A stretch of DNA of 24,598 nt from positions 1 to 24,598 of the forward strand of contig JAXJSP010000019.1 of assembly GCA_036310005.1 (NCBI GenBank), in the 5' to 3' direction. Each line of letters opens with the position of its first letter. The first letter of the stretch is position 1. Shown here in pieces: positions 6,868-15,766 of this stretch. Position numbers and translations under genes: made by a program. The notes under the pieces are model-generated. The model saw only the letters and a program-made list of their open reading frames with translations. It was not told the DNA's origin and did no database searches. This stretch comes from JAXJSP01 sp036310005. Lineage in GTDB: Bacteria; Bacillota; Clostridia; Oscillospirales; Acutalibacteraceae.

Positions 6868-9225
6868 CTAATCTTTAAGCGAGATTGATTTAGTTTTTAA
6901 AATTTCAATAATCTCGTTTGCAACTGTCTGAACTTCTTCCATGGTCAAAGTTCTGTCCTTGTGAGCAAAGGTTATTCTGACAGTAATACTTTTTGATTTC
7001 TCATCCTTATAAATATCTGTTACGGAAATCTTTTTAACAAGCGGGCTGTTTACTTGTAAAACAGCATTTTTTATAGGCTCATAGGTATCTGTTACAAATG
7101 ACAGGTCTATATCTATTTCGGGGAATTTTGAAGGTTCCTCGTATTCAATACTGCCCAAAGTCACCTGTGCTAAACATTTCATATCTATTTCCGCGCAAAC
7201 AAGCGCTGATTTTTTATCAATGCTGTTTGATACCAAAGGATGAATTAAAGTAATATATCCTATATTATTACCGTCCGCAATCACGGTTGCGTAGTTTTTC
7301 GGATGTTCGTAATTATATTTTGAATTTGCCGGTTTAAGTTCAATTTCTTTATGCTTTAAGTTATTAACAAGAGTATAAAGAATATTTCTCATTTCAAAAT
7401 ACAACTTCTCTTGTGTTTTTTGCTTGCTTGACAAAGTAATGCAAAGCATTTTTTTCTCGTTGCATTCACCTGTTGGTGTCAGTCCGTCAACTACCCTTCC
7501 TATTTCAAAAATGCCGAATTCATTTGCAAAGTTTGAGTTTTGTTTTATCTGACACAACTCGGTCGGAACTATACTGCGACGAATAGTTTCGATATTGGGG
7601 TTGGTTGCATTAAGAATTTTAACATTGTCTTCGACTTCAATTCCTATTTCTTTGAGTTCGTCTTTTGACTGCCACAGATAAGAATGAAGTTCGTGCAAAT
7701 TAAACTTTTGAACTAAAATATCTTTGATTCTGTCCTCATCACTTTTTTCTACGCTTTCTCTTACGGGGCGAAGCGGTGATAAAGTTGTATTTACTTCAAA
7801 GTTATCATAACCGTAAATGCGGGTAATTTCTTCAATAATATCGGCTTTAATCGTAACATCTTTTGTTGCGCGCCAAGAAGGTACGGTAACGGAGAAGTTA
7901 TCGTCTTTAAGGCTGACTTCAAAGCCTAAACTTTTAAGTGTTTTAACAATAGTATCGTTTGAAATATTAATACCTGTATAACGGTCAACATATTTTTTAT
8001 CAAAATTAAGATTAACTGTCTTGTAACGGAATTTATACTCGTCGGTAAGGCTTGATACCACTTTAATACCGCTGTCAATTTCAGATAAAAGTTTTATAAA
8101 TCTTGCTATGGCAACAACTGTAAGTTCGGGGTCAAGGCATTTTTCATATCTCATAGACGCGTCGGTTCTGTGTGCTAATCGCACAGTTGACTTTCTGATA
8201 GATACTGCATCAAAAGTTGCGGACTCGAGTGTTAAAGTAGTAGTATCGTCAACGATTTCAGAGTCATATCCGCCCATAATACCTGCGATTGCAACAGGTG
8301 TTTTATCGTTACAAATCATTAAAGTATTTTCATCGCAGTTTCTCTCCACACCGTCGAGTGTTTTAAAAGTAAACGGTTCATCAAAACGGCGGACACGAAT
8401 TTTTTCTACTTTTCGTGAGTCAAAAGCGTGCATCGGCTGTCCCATTTCGAGCATGAGATAGTTGGTTAAATCTGCGAGCAAATTGATAGCACGCATACCG
8501 CAGTAGTAAAGGCGTATTCTCATGTTGACGGGGCTTACATTTTTAGTCACATTTTCAACCTGTAAGCAAGAATAACGCTGACAAAGAGGGTCTAAAATTT
8601 CAAGGTCGACTTTCGGCAAGTTTGCATATTGCTCCAAATCGACAACAGGTAACGGTTTTAAAGGTCTGTCTGCGAGCGCTGCAAACTCTCTTGCTATACC
8701 GTAATGTCCCCAAAGGTCGGGGCGGTTTGTTAAAGATTTATTATCGACTTCAAAAATGATGTCGTCAATCTCATAAAGAGATTTAATATCGGTACCGTTT
8801 TTAATATCCTCGAAAATTTCCATAATACCCGAATGGTCATCAGAAATACCGAGTTCTTTTTCGCTGCAGCACATACCGTTAGAGGTATAGCCTGCTAATT
8901 TTCTCGGCTCGATAGTAATATCTCCTATTTTAGCACCGAGTTTTGCAAAGGCAGTTTTCATACCCACTCTGACATTCGGCGCACCGCAAACAACATCTAC
9001 GATTTCGTCTCCCGTATCGACTTTTAAAAGGTGTAATTTTTTTGACTCAGGATGATTTTCAACCGATTTGATTTGCGCTACTATAATACCGCTTATATCA
9101 CTGCCTTTGAAAAAGATTTCGTTTTCCACTTCGGCAGTTGAAAGAGAAAAGCGATGAATAAGTTCTACTAAATCAATGCCTTTTAAATCTACAAAGTCAC
9201 TAATCCAATTCATTGATAAAAACAT
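6868..9225 (-). CDS. pheT: Phenylalanyl-tRNA synthetase beta subunit
   Basis: The 785-residue beta chain of the (alpha-beta)2 enzyme that charges tRNA-Phe. In order it has an N-terminal tRNA-binding EMAP-like domain (about 40-150, with VVCGAPNVRVGMKTAFA), the B3/B4 editing domain (about 210-375), the B5 DNA-binding-like domain (about 400-475), the catalytically inactive class II-like core (about 485-685), and a C-terminal ferredoxin-like anticodon-binding domain (about 690-783, opening with KFPEIDIDLSF). Length and order are those of the bacterial long type. It starts 12 bases after the pheS stop, with AAGGAGGG overlapping that stop, and so belongs to the T-box-controlled pheS-pheT operon. 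All expected domains are present. Confidence 0.97.
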   Translation of the reverse strand: MFLSMNWISDFVDLKGIDLVELIHRFSLSTAEVENEIFFKGSDISGIIVAQIKSVENHPESKKLHLLKVDTGDEIVDVVCGAPNVRVGMKTAFAKLGAKIGDITIEPRKLAGYTSNGMCCSEKELGISDDHSGIMEIFEDIKNGTDIKSLYEIDDIIFEVDNKSLTNRPDLWGHYGIAREFAALADRPLKPLPVVDLEQYANLPKVDLEILDPLCQRYSCLQVENVTKNVSPVNMRIRLYYCGMRAINLLADLTNYLMLEMGQPMHAFDSRKVEKIRVRRFDEPFTFKTLDGVERNCDENTLMICNDKTPVAIAGIMGGYDSEIVDDTTTLTLESATFDAVSIRKSTVRLAHRTDASMRYEKCLDPELTVVAIARFIKLLSEIDSGIKVVSSLTDEYKFRYKTVNLNFDKKYVDRYTGINISNDTIVKTLKSLGFEVSLKDDNFSVTVPSWRATKDVTIKADIIEEITRIYGYDNFEVNTTLSPLRPVRESVEKSDEDRIKDILVQKFNLHELHSYLWQSKDELKEIGIEVEDNVKILNATNPNIETIRRSIVPTELCQIKQNSNFANEFGIFEIGRVVDGLTPTGECNEKKMLCITLSSKQKTQEKLYFEMRNILYTLVNNLKHKEIELKPANSKYNYEHPKNYATVIADGNNIGYITLIHPLVSNSIDKKSALVCAEIDMKCLAQVTLGSIEYEEPSKFPEIDIDLSFVTDTYEPIKNAVLQVNSPLVKKISVTDIYKDEKSKSITVRITFAHKDRTLTMEEVQTVANEIIEILKTKSISLKD

Positions 9226-9237
9226 ACTTTTCCCTCC

Positions 9238-10269
9238 TTACTCGTCATCTGTAAACTGTGACATCGCTTTTAAACTGCCACCGTTTAAGTCTCTTATATC
9301 TTTAATACCGTATTTCATCATAGCAAGTCTTGTAAGGCCTAAACCGAAAGCAAAGCCTGTATATTTTTCTGTATCAATGCCTGCCTCTTCGAGTACTGCG
9401 GGATGTATCATTCCGCACGGACAAAGTTCAAGCCAGCCGCTGTGCTTACAAGACGGGCATCCTTCTCCGCCGCAGATAAGACAACTGATATCAAGTTCAA
9501 ATCCGGGCTCGACGAACGGGAAAAATCCCGGTCTTAAACGCACCTTAATATCTTTTTGGAAAACTTCAGAGAGCATTGTTTTCATAAAATAAATAAGGTT
9601 TGAGATTGAAATATTTTCATCAATCATAATTCCTTCCATCTGGAAGAAAGTGTTTTCGTGGCAAGCGTCTGTTGCTTCGTTTCTGAAACATCTGCCCGGG
9701 AAGATTGCTCTTAACGGCGCACCGTATTTTCGCATAATGGCATTTTGTGCCGCAGAAGTCTGGGTTTTAAGCAGTTGTCCGTTATCAAGATAATAGGTGT
9801 CCTGCATATCTCTTGCAGGGTGATGTTTAGGAATATTCAGCGATTCAAAGCACTGATAGTCATTTACTACTTCCGGGTAATCTTCAACCGTAAAGCCCAT
9901 TGATTTGAAGATTTTTTCGCATTGGCGCTGAACTAATGTAATAGGATGATAAGAACCCATTGTCTGATTTGCAGGCATACTGATATCGAAAGAGTCCGTT
10001 TGTTCTATCATTGAGGCAATTTCTTTTTGAGTCAGTTGTTCGCTTTTTTCTGCAAGTTTTTGTGCAACAATGCTTTTAAGTTCGTTTACTCTTGCACCCT
10101 GTTTTTTTCTTTCTTCATTTGAAAGGTCTTTCATACCTTTTAAAAGTTCTGTGACAATACCTTTTTTGCCGAGATATGAAATTCTGATGTTTTCAAGGTC
10201 GGCAAATTTTTCGATTTTTTGAAGTTGCGCTTCAAAGTGTTCTTTTAGACTTTTAATCTTGTCGTCCAT
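9238..10269 (-). CDS. pheS: Phenylalanyl-tRNA synthetase alpha subunit
   Basis: The 343-residue catalytic subunit. It has an N-terminal coiled-coil arm (1-90), then the class II core with motif 2 around GRCFRNEATDACHENTFFQMEG (192-213) and motif 3 in FAFGLGLTRLAMMKYGI (307-322). Between them is a cysteine-rich insert, C-x2-C-x4-C-x2-C at 263, 266, 271 and 274, followed by Cys283 and Cys285. The four-Cys part is common in Firmicute PheS; the extra CPC pair is less usual and could help bind a metal. The ATG at 10269 is preceded by GGAGGA (10274-10279). The frame stays open upstream through the T-box terminator and conserved T-box bases, so the longer frame is not coding. pheT follows directly. 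Confidence 0.97.
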   Translation of the reverse strand: MDDKIKSLKEHFEAQLQKIEKFADLENIRISYLGKKGIVTELLKGMKDLSNEERKKQGARVNELKSIVAQKLAEKSEQLTQKEIASMIEQTDSFDISMPANQTMGSYHPITLVQRQCEKIFKSMGFTVEDYPEVVNDYQCFESLNIPKHHPARDMQDTYYLDNGQLLKTQTSAAQNAIMRKYGAPLRAIFPGRCFRNEATDACHENTFFQMEGIMIDENISISNLIYFMKTMLSEVFQKDIKVRLRPGFFPFVEPGFELDISCLICGGEGCPSCKHSGWLELCPCGMIHPAVLEEAGIDTEKYTGFAFGLGLTRLAMMKYGIKDIRDLNGGSLKAMSQFTDDE

Positions 10270-10280
10270 ATTTTCCTCCG

Positions 10281-10315
10281 TAAAATAAAAATCCGTCCCT
10301 GTAAACAGGGACGGA
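10281..10315 (-). terminator. T-box regulated terminator
   Basis: An 11-base arm TCCGTCCCTGT pairs with ACAGGGACGGA (10292-10315) and is followed on the minus strand by TTTTTATTTTA. Its 5' arm in the RNA overlaps the antiterminator partner sequence of the T-box. Confidence 0.92.
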
Positions 10316-10539
10316 AAATAACCGTGGTACCACCCAAATTCGTGTTTTTTAAAAACACGCACTTTACTTGCTTTAATGCAGCAATTACAGTCTGCTTAAC
10401 GATTAAATCTTTTCGCAGACGACTCGGGTGCTGAAATTCAAAAACAGATTTTATAAAAATGCTCTCAGCGTATCACATTTTCTCTCTTAAATAAAATACA
10501 TATTTTCTACTTACACACCGTCAAAGTCAATTTAACTTT
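10281..10539 (-). promoter_or_regulatory. T-box leader of pheS-pheT, phenylalanine specifier UUC
   Basis: The leader RNA shows the main T-box parts. Stem I is closed by GAC-GGTGT (10515-10522) with GCACC..GTC (10421-10431). An AGTA element lies after its 5' arm. The specifier-loop sequence GAATTTCAG has the Phe codon UUC at 10433-10435. Stem III is GTCTGC/GCAGAC (10415-10420 with 10390-10395). The T-box sequence TGGGTGGTACCACGG lies at 10322-10336, and a terminator follows. Uncharged tRNA-Phe should pair with the specifier and the UGG bulge and favour the antiterminator, in which GGG and ACGG of the T-box pair with CCGTCCC. Those CCGTCCC bases are otherwise the 5' arm of the terminator. Charged tRNA gives termination. 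Confidence 0.93.
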
Positions 10540-10545
10540 TTTTAA

Positions 10546-10574
10546 ATTATATACTTAAATTATATTTAAGTCAA
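10546..10574 (-). promoter_or_regulatory. Sigma-A promoter of pheS-pheT
   Basis: The minus strand reads TTGACT (10569-10574), a 17-base spacer and TATAAT (10546-10551). The start near 10539 gives a leader of about 270 bases, matching a full T-box. Confidence 0.85.
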
Positions 10575-10586
10575 GAATAAAAAATA

Positions 10587-11555
10587 TTATCTTTCTTCCC
10601 TGAAATACGAAAGTCCGAGAGAAGCAGGCGGTTGATTTTCTTTCTTGTTCATAATACTTGTAACAATTAAAACCATAATTGTTATCACATAAGGCAACAT
10701 TTTTAATATTTCGCGTCCGGAAGATGAAATATTGCCAAAGACAAAAGCCGCAATATACAATGCACCGAAAAGGTAGGAGCCGACTATTGAAATATTAGGT
10801 TTCCACAATGTGAAAATAACAAGTGCAATTGCAAGCCATCCGAAAGCCTCAATGGTTGACGCGTTTTCCCAGCTTCCCTTAACATAGTCCATAATATAGA
10901 ACACTCCGCCAAAACCGGCAATACCGCTGCCTGTCAAAATTGCAACATATTTGTATAATGTAATATTTACGCCCATCGCATCTGCTGTTGCAGTATTTTC
11001 ACCGATTGCACGAAGATTAAGACCGATTTTTGTTCTGTTAAAGATAAAGGTTACAATTAAAGCAATTAAAACTGCAAAATATACATAAAAGCCATGTCCG
11101 AACAGCACTTTAACAATACCGTTTGAATTTTCTGCAAACGGTAAAGCTTTTGAAATAATTTTACCGGCTGCGGAAAAGTTGCTTTTATCAACATAAGAAT
11201 GCATCAAAAACTGTGTCAGACCGTTACCGAAAATTGTAATTGCAAGGCCTGTAATATTTTGATTACAACGGAATGTAATTGTCATAACAGCATATATTGC
11301 GCCTGTAAGAGATGCAAAAAGAAAGGCACCGAAAAGAGAGCAGATAATCAGCATTATCCAGGATGCGTTTTCTGCATTTTCGAGGCTTTTCATATACAGA
11401 CTGACAAAAAGGCAACCGCCTACAGTTCCCGTACACATAATGCCCGGGATACCGAGGTTTAAGTGACCGGCTTTTTCTGTAATTGTTTCACCAATGCATC
11501 CGAAAAGGAGAACTGTGCCGATTGCGATGGCACTCATTAAGAATGTAACTGTCAT
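10587..11555 (-). CDS. BMP-type ABC importer, second permease (NupQ/YufQ-like)
   Basis: A 322-residue inner-membrane permease of the branched-chain/simple-sugar type (BPD_transp_2 fold), with eight or more hydrophobic segments. The conserved GETITEKAGHLNLGIPGIM region lies near residue 22, and the cytoplasmic loop RTKIGLNLRAIGENTATADAMGVNI is the ATPase-coupling EAA-like segment. It corresponds to NupQ/YufQ in the B. subtilis guanosine importer set. Its ATG overlaps the stop of the preceding permease by four bases, so the two are coupled. It is the last gene of the xpt-transporter unit. No terminator is evident before the pheS promoter, which starts a few bases after its stop. Confidence 0.9.
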   Translation of the reverse strand: MTVTFLMSAIAIGTVLLFGCIGETITEKAGHLNLGIPGIMCTGTVGGCLFVSLYMKSLENAENASWIMLIICSLFGAFLFASLTGAIYAVMTITFRCNQNITGLAITIFGNGLTQFLMHSYVDKSNFSAAGKIISKALPFAENSNGIVKVLFGHGFYVYFAVLIALIVTFIFNRTKIGLNLRAIGENTATADAMGVNITLYKYVAILTGSGIAGFGGVFYIMDYVKGSWENASTIEAFGWLAIALVIFTLWKPNISIVGSYLFGALYIAAFVFGNISSSGREILKMLPYVITIMVLIVTSIMNKKENQPPASLGLSYFREER

Positions 11556-12652
11556 TTTTTAAGTTCCTCCTTGTCTTTTTTTCTGAACACAAGTTTATAA
11601 TTAATAAAGAAAGAACAAATGATTACTGCAAAATATACAACACCTACAACTATATTTGATATTGAATCATTTGTAAACATAAATGTTTTTCTGACTTCTA
11701 CCATTCCTTTAGAAATAAAGGTAATGAAAAAACTTGTAAGAATAATTATTATCGGGTTAAATGCGCCTAACCAGGTTGCCATTATGCCGGTAAAGCCCAT
11801 ATTATTTGCAGAAGCTGTGCTTATTGTGTGGTTAATTGAGCCTGCAAGAACAAAGCCTACAAGACCTGCTATTGCTCCTGATAAAATCATTGTTCTGATA
11901 ATTACCTTGTCAACCTTGATTCCTACATATTTTGCGGTGTTGATACTTTCACCGACAACAGAGATTTCATAACCGTGTTTTGAAGAACGAAGATAAATAT
12001 ACATTAAAATTGTAATACTTACAAATAAAATAATCGGTAATAAATACTTATTACCTATATCAGGGATGTTACCATAAGAAATCGGAGATAAAACACCGGA
12101 GCCTGATTTTACCCAAAGTGTAATGCATAAAGACACAAGACCTTGAGCAATATAGTTCATCATCAGAGTAAACAAAGATTCGTTAGTATTGAATTTTGCT
12201 TTAAACAAAGCCGGAATAACTGCCCAGATTGCACCGGATATTATGCTTGCAAAAAACATAAGTACAATTATAACAGTATCGTTTACTTTACCGCCAAGAT
12301 AAAACATACAAGCGATTGCCGAGAGGCAACCGACAAGAATTTGACCGTTACCGCCCAAGTTCCAGAATTTCATTTTAAAAGCCGGAAGCAAGGCCATTGA
12401 TGCTCCGAGCAGGAGAGTGGTATCTTGAAGTAAGAGCCAGAATTTGCGTTCACTTCCGAATGCACCCGCAAACAATGATTGGAAAAAGTCGCCTAAACCT
12501 TTATTCGAAAACATCATTGAAATCAAGCCGCTTAAAATCAGCCCGCCGACAGTAGCAATTGCATAAATAAGAATTATTTTTTTATAACTGATATTATCTC
12601 GTTTAACAATTCGAACAAAAGGTTCTTTTAAGTTATTCTTATTTTTTTTCAT
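11552..12652 (-). CDS. BMP-type ABC importer, first permease (NupP/YufP-like)
   Basis: A 366-residue membrane permease and partner of the following permease. A basic cytoplasmic N-terminus (KKNKNNLKEPFVRIVKRDN) precedes about eight to ten membrane segments. The loop YLRSSKHGYEISVVGESINTAKYVGI holds the coupling motif that docks on the ATPase. The segment KMKFWNLGGNGQILVG is typical of the NupP/YufP group. It overlaps the ATPase stop by four bases (ATGA at 12649-12652) and the next permease start by four bases. Substrate is inferred as purine nucleosides or bases from family resemblance and from the linked xpt gene; a sugar substrate cannot be excluded from sequence alone. Confidence 0.9.
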   Translation of the reverse strand: MKKNKNNLKEPFVRIVKRDNISYKKIILIYAIATVGGLILSGLISMMFSNKGLGDFFQSLFAGAFGSERKFWLLLQDTTLLLGASMALLPAFKMKFWNLGGNGQILVGCLSAIACMFYLGGKVNDTVIIVLMFFASIISGAIWAVIPALFKAKFNTNESLFTLMMNYIAQGLVSLCITLWVKSGSGVLSPISYGNIPDIGNKYLLPIILFVSITILMYIYLRSSKHGYEISVVGESINTAKYVGIKVDKVIIRTMILSGAIAGLVGFVLAGSINHTISTASANNMGFTGIMATWLGAFNPIIIILTSFFITFISKGMVEVRKTFMFTNDSISNIVVGVVYFAVIICSFFINYKLVFRKKDKEELKK

Positions 12653-14349
12653 TTTGCCACCTCATTGTTGTCAGATTGCACCATTAAAAGACCGATTTCG
12701 TCTTTAGTTGTTGTTCGAGCATCAACAATACCCGATATTTTACCGCCGCTTAAAACCAATATTCTGTCACTTAATGCCATCAACACATCTAAATCTTCAC
12801 CGACAAAAATTACAGAAACGCCGTTTTGTTTTTGTTCATTAAGCAAGTTATAAATTGTATAAGATGAGTTAATATCAAGTCCGCGAACAGGGTAGGCAGT
12901 CATTAAAATTGCCGGTGCGGCAGCAATTTCGCGGCCGACGAGTACTTTTTGTACATTACCGCCTGACAATTTTCTTACAGCAGTATGTGAATCAGGTGTA
13001 TTTACCTTCAAGTCGCTGATAATTCTGTCTGCAAGGTCCTGCGGTCGTTTCCTGTCGAGAAAAATTGATTTACCCTTGCGATAACTGCGAAGCATCATAT
13101 TATCAACAATATCCATATTACCGACAAGTCCCATACCGAGTCTGTCTTCCGGAACAAAGGAAAGACGAATTCCGAGTTCACGAATTTCTCTCGGAGATTT
13201 ATCTTTTAAGTCAATGACTTCATCTTCTTTGAAAATGATTTTTTCGCTATCAACAAGTTCTTTAATTTCTTTTTTCGATAACTTTGTAAAGTCAATATCA
13301 TTTCCGTTTTCGTCCATAAATGCATTTTCTTTTGCAAGTTCAAGAACTCTCTTATATGTTTTATGGAAGAAAGAAACAGGTTTTTCTTTTTTGGGGTGAT
13401 AATAGATTAAAGTTCCGTTTTCATAATTATTAAGTCCTGCAATCGCCTCAAGCAATTCCTTTTGACCGCTACCGGCGATACCGGCGATACCAAGAATTTC
13501 GCCGCCGAAAGCCTCAAAAGAAACATTGTCAACAACATTGTAACCGTCAGGACTTTTTACTGTTAAGTCGGAAACGCTGAGCCTTAGTTTTCTGTCAACG
13601 GGTTCTGTGCGGTTGATATTAAGGTCAACTTTTTCGCCGACCATCATTTCAGTCAGTTCTTTTTCAGAAGTCTGAGAAGTGTTGACAGTAGCAATATGGT
13701 CGCCTTTGCGCAAAACAGTTACTCTGTCAGAGATTTCCATAACTTCGTTTAATTTATGTGTAATTATGATGATAGATTTTCCGTCATCTCTCATCGCACG
13801 CAGAACTTTGAATAAACTTTTAATTTCTTGTGGAGTCAAAACCGCTGTAGGTTCATCTAATATTAAAATATCAGCACCTCTGTATAAAACTTTTAAGATT
13901 TCAACAGTTTGTTTTTCAGATACAGACATTTCATAGATTTTTTTATCGAGATTTATATTAAAACCGTATTTTTTAGCCATTTCATTAATACGGGAATTTA
14001 CTTGTTTAAGATTGAATTTTTCACCTTCAACACCTAATGCAACATTTTGTGCTGCACTAAAAATATCAATTAACTTAAAGTGTTGGTGAATCATACCGAT
14101 TTTATGATTAAAAGCATCACGAGGAGAGCGAATAATAACTTCTTCGCCGTTAATTAGTATTTTGCCGGAGTCAGGATAGTAAATTCCGGCAACCATATTC
14201 ATAAGCGTTGTTTTTCCGCAACCGTTTTCACCGAGAACAGAGAGAATTTCACCTTTATATACATCCAGGCTGATATTATTGTTTGCTATTACCTTAGAGC
14301 CGAATTTTTTGGTAATATTTTTTAATTGTAAAATAACAGTTTTTTCCAT
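12649..14349 (-). CDS. BMP-type ABC importer ATPase with two nucleotide-binding domains (NupO-like)
   Basis: A 566-residue double ABC ATPase. Domain 1 has Walker A GENGCGKTT (40-48), a degenerate signature MSVSEKQ (141-147) and Walker B ILDEPT (163-168). Domain 2 is the usual degenerate half: its P-loop is GIAGSGQKE, its signature is intact (LSGGN, 461-465), and its Walker B-like segment ILMTAYPVRGLD lacks the catalytic glutamate. Domain 1 should therefore provide most ATP hydrolysis. The protein is about 55 residues longer than usual NupO/RbsA-type proteins (about 510). The excess is a charged insert at about 320-384 between the P-loop and the FVPEDR segment. The ATG at 14349 was chosen for AGGAG six bases upstream, over an in-frame start at 14370. 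Confidence 0.92.
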   Translation of the reverse strand: MEKTVILQLKNITKKFGSKVIANNNISLDVYKGEILSVLGENGCGKTTLMNMVAGIYYPDSGKILINGEEVIIRSPRDAFNHKIGMIHQHFKLIDIFSAAQNVALGVEGEKFNLKQVNSRINEMAKKYGFNINLDKKIYEMSVSEKQTVEILKVLYRGADILILDEPTAVLTPQEIKSLFKVLRAMRDDGKSIIIITHKLNEVMEISDRVTVLRKGDHIATVNTSQTSEKELTEMMVGEKVDLNINRTEPVDRKLRLSVSDLTVKSPDGYNVVDNVSFEAFGGEILGIAGIAGSGQKELLEAIAGLNNYENGTLIYYHPKKEKPVSFFHKTYKRVLELAKENAFMDENGNDIDFTKLSKKEIKELVDSEKIIFKEDEVIDLKDKSPREIRELGIRLSFVPEDRLGMGLVGNMDIVDNMMLRSYRKGKSIFLDRKRPQDLADRIISDLKVNTPDSHTAVRKLSGGNVQKVLVGREIAAAPAILMTAYPVRGLDINSSYTIYNLLNEQKQNGVSVIFVGEDLDVLMALSDRILVLSGGKISGIVDARTTTKDEIGLLMVQSDNNEVAK

Positions 14350-14395
14350 AAGAAACTCCTTAAATAACAAAGGATTTTATAATGCCATTTATTCA

Positions 14396-14426
14396 AGAAA
14401 GGCGAAGTTATTTGCTTCGCCTTTCT
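14396..14426 (-). other. Intercistronic hairpin after the lipoprotein gene
   Basis: A 12-bp perfect stem (14396-14407 with 14415-14426, core GGCGAAG/CTTCGCC) and 7-base loop lie between the BMP lipoprotein stop and the ATPase start. There is no U run after it, so it is more likely an mRNA-stabilising or partially terminating element. Such an element would give more binding protein than transporter. The effect is inferred. Confidence 0.7.
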
Positions 14427-14464
14427 CAATTATTAAAATAAGAATAAACTCAAAAAAGTTTAAA

Positions 14465-15700
14465 TTATTCGGTTACAGCGGTGATACCGTCAATGATAAG
14501 ATTAAAGAATGGAGCTGAACGCTTTCCGCTTTCGTTAACAAATGTGATATCTCCGTCTTTTTCAACAACTTCTGTTTCAGGAACAAAGTCTCCGGCATCA
14601 TCAACATCTGCTTCAAATGAAGTTAATGCTTTACCGTCAACTGTGAATGTTGAGCAGTCAAATACTTTGATTGAACCGTCTTTAAGTCCTGCAGCAACTT
14701 CATTAAGTTTTTCCTGTGTGCCTTCTGCAGCTGCTGTGCCGAGTTCGGTAAGTTCAACAGAACCGGTTTCGATAGTGCCTGTCCAGTCAGTATCAATTGC
14801 TTTGTCGTTTTGTACGCAGTCAATAATGTACTCAAAATATGGAGTCCAGTTGATTTTTGAAGCAACGATGAATGTATTCGGGCATTTTTCAACAGTTGAA
14901 CCGTTGTAAGAAACGTTAGGAATATTTCTTTCTTCGCAAGCTGTAGGAGCGCCCCATGAGTCAGCGTGCTGTGAAATTAACTTGCAGCCATTGTCGATAA
15001 GAGCAAGAGCTGTTGTCTTTTCAGCAGTTTCATCATACCAAGAGTTTGTGTAACGAACTTCCATAGTTACATTTTCAACTATTGATTTAACGCCAAGGTA
15101 GAAAGATGTGTAACCTGAAATTACTTCTGCATAGGGATGAGCGCCGACATAACCGATTTTTGCATTTTCGTCAGAAACTTTTCCGTCTTCGTCGCCATAG
15201 AGTTCAACGAGCTTCATACCTGCTGCAACACCTGCAAGGTATCTGCCTTCATAGATAGAAGCAAATGCGTTGTGATAGTTTTCAAGATTTTCTGTATGAG
15301 CTTTTGTACCTGTAGCATGGCAGAATTCTACTTCAGGGAATTCCTTTGCAGCCTGAATCATATAAGGCTCATGGCCGAATGAATCAGCAAAAATAAGGTC
15401 ATAAGATTCTGCTAAGTCAGCTGCTTGGTCATAGCATGCAGTACCCTCATCAATGTCTGTTACGATTGTGTAATCATCAGCTGTAAGACCTTTGTTTTCG
15501 CATGCTTGCTTGAAAGCATCGATAAAGTTTTTGTCGTAAGTTGATGAATCACCGTGTAAGCAGATAAGTGCAGCTTTTACTCCTTCAGTCTGTGCTGTGC
15601 TGCTTGCATCAGAAGCAGTGTCGTTTGTCTCGTTGCTTGAGCATGCTACCAATGATAAAGACATGATAAGAACGAGAACAAGTGAAATTAGCTTTTTCAT
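14465..15700 (-). CDS. BMP-family substrate-binding lipoprotein (PnrA/NupN-like)
   Basis: A 411-residue lipoprotein. The signal peptide (1-19) ends in lipobox LVAC with acylated Cys20, followed by a Ser/Thr/Asp-rich linker. The mature part follows the BMP (PF02608) plan: a KAALICLHGDSSTYDKNF opening, the DLIFADSFGHEPYM segment, GRYLAGVAAG, IGYVGAHPYAEVISGY and a DNGCKLISQHADSWG segment near the ligand site. Members such as PnrA of Treponema and NupN bind purine nucleosides, and xpt directly upstream supports a purine ligand here. A GGAGG ribosome site lies about ten bases before the ATG. It is the first transporter gene, followed by a stable hairpin and then the ATPase and permeases. Confidence 0.92.
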   Translation of the reverse strand: MKKLISLVLVLIMSLSLVACSSNETNDTASDASSTAQTEGVKAALICLHGDSSTYDKNFIDAFKQACENKGLTADDYTIVTDIDEGTACYDQAADLAESYDLIFADSFGHEPYMIQAAKEFPEVEFCHATGTKAHTENLENYHNAFASIYEGRYLAGVAAGMKLVELYGDEDGKVSDENAKIGYVGAHPYAEVISGYTSFYLGVKSIVENVTMEVRYTNSWYDETAEKTTALALIDNGCKLISQHADSWGAPTACEERNIPNVSYNGSTVEKCPNTFIVASKINWTPYFEYIIDCVQNDKAIDTDWTGTIETGSVELTELGTAAAEGTQEKLNEVAAGLKDGSIKVFDCSTFTVDGKALTSFEADVDDAGDFVPETEVVEKDGDITFVNESGKRSAPFFNLIIDGITAVTE

Positions 15701-15766
15701 TTTTTCTTTTCCTCCGTTAAGATTATTTTTATTTTTAAAGGCAGCTAACCTTTAATAAGACAAAGT

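Noticed and set aside
9176..9592. Plus-strand open frame across the pheS-pheT junction
   Set aside because: Antisense to the motif 3 and cysteine-rich region of pheS and to the start of pheT, with no ribosome site.
10270..10362. In-frame N-terminal extension of pheS by 31 codons
   Set aside because: It would translate the T-box conserved bases and the terminator, while a good ribosome site precedes the ATG at 10269.
14481..14909. Open frames on either strand inside the BMP lipoprotein gene, including a same-strand frame at 14623-14892
   Set aside because: The conserved BMP protein accounts for the sequence; the alternatives show no family features or start signals.
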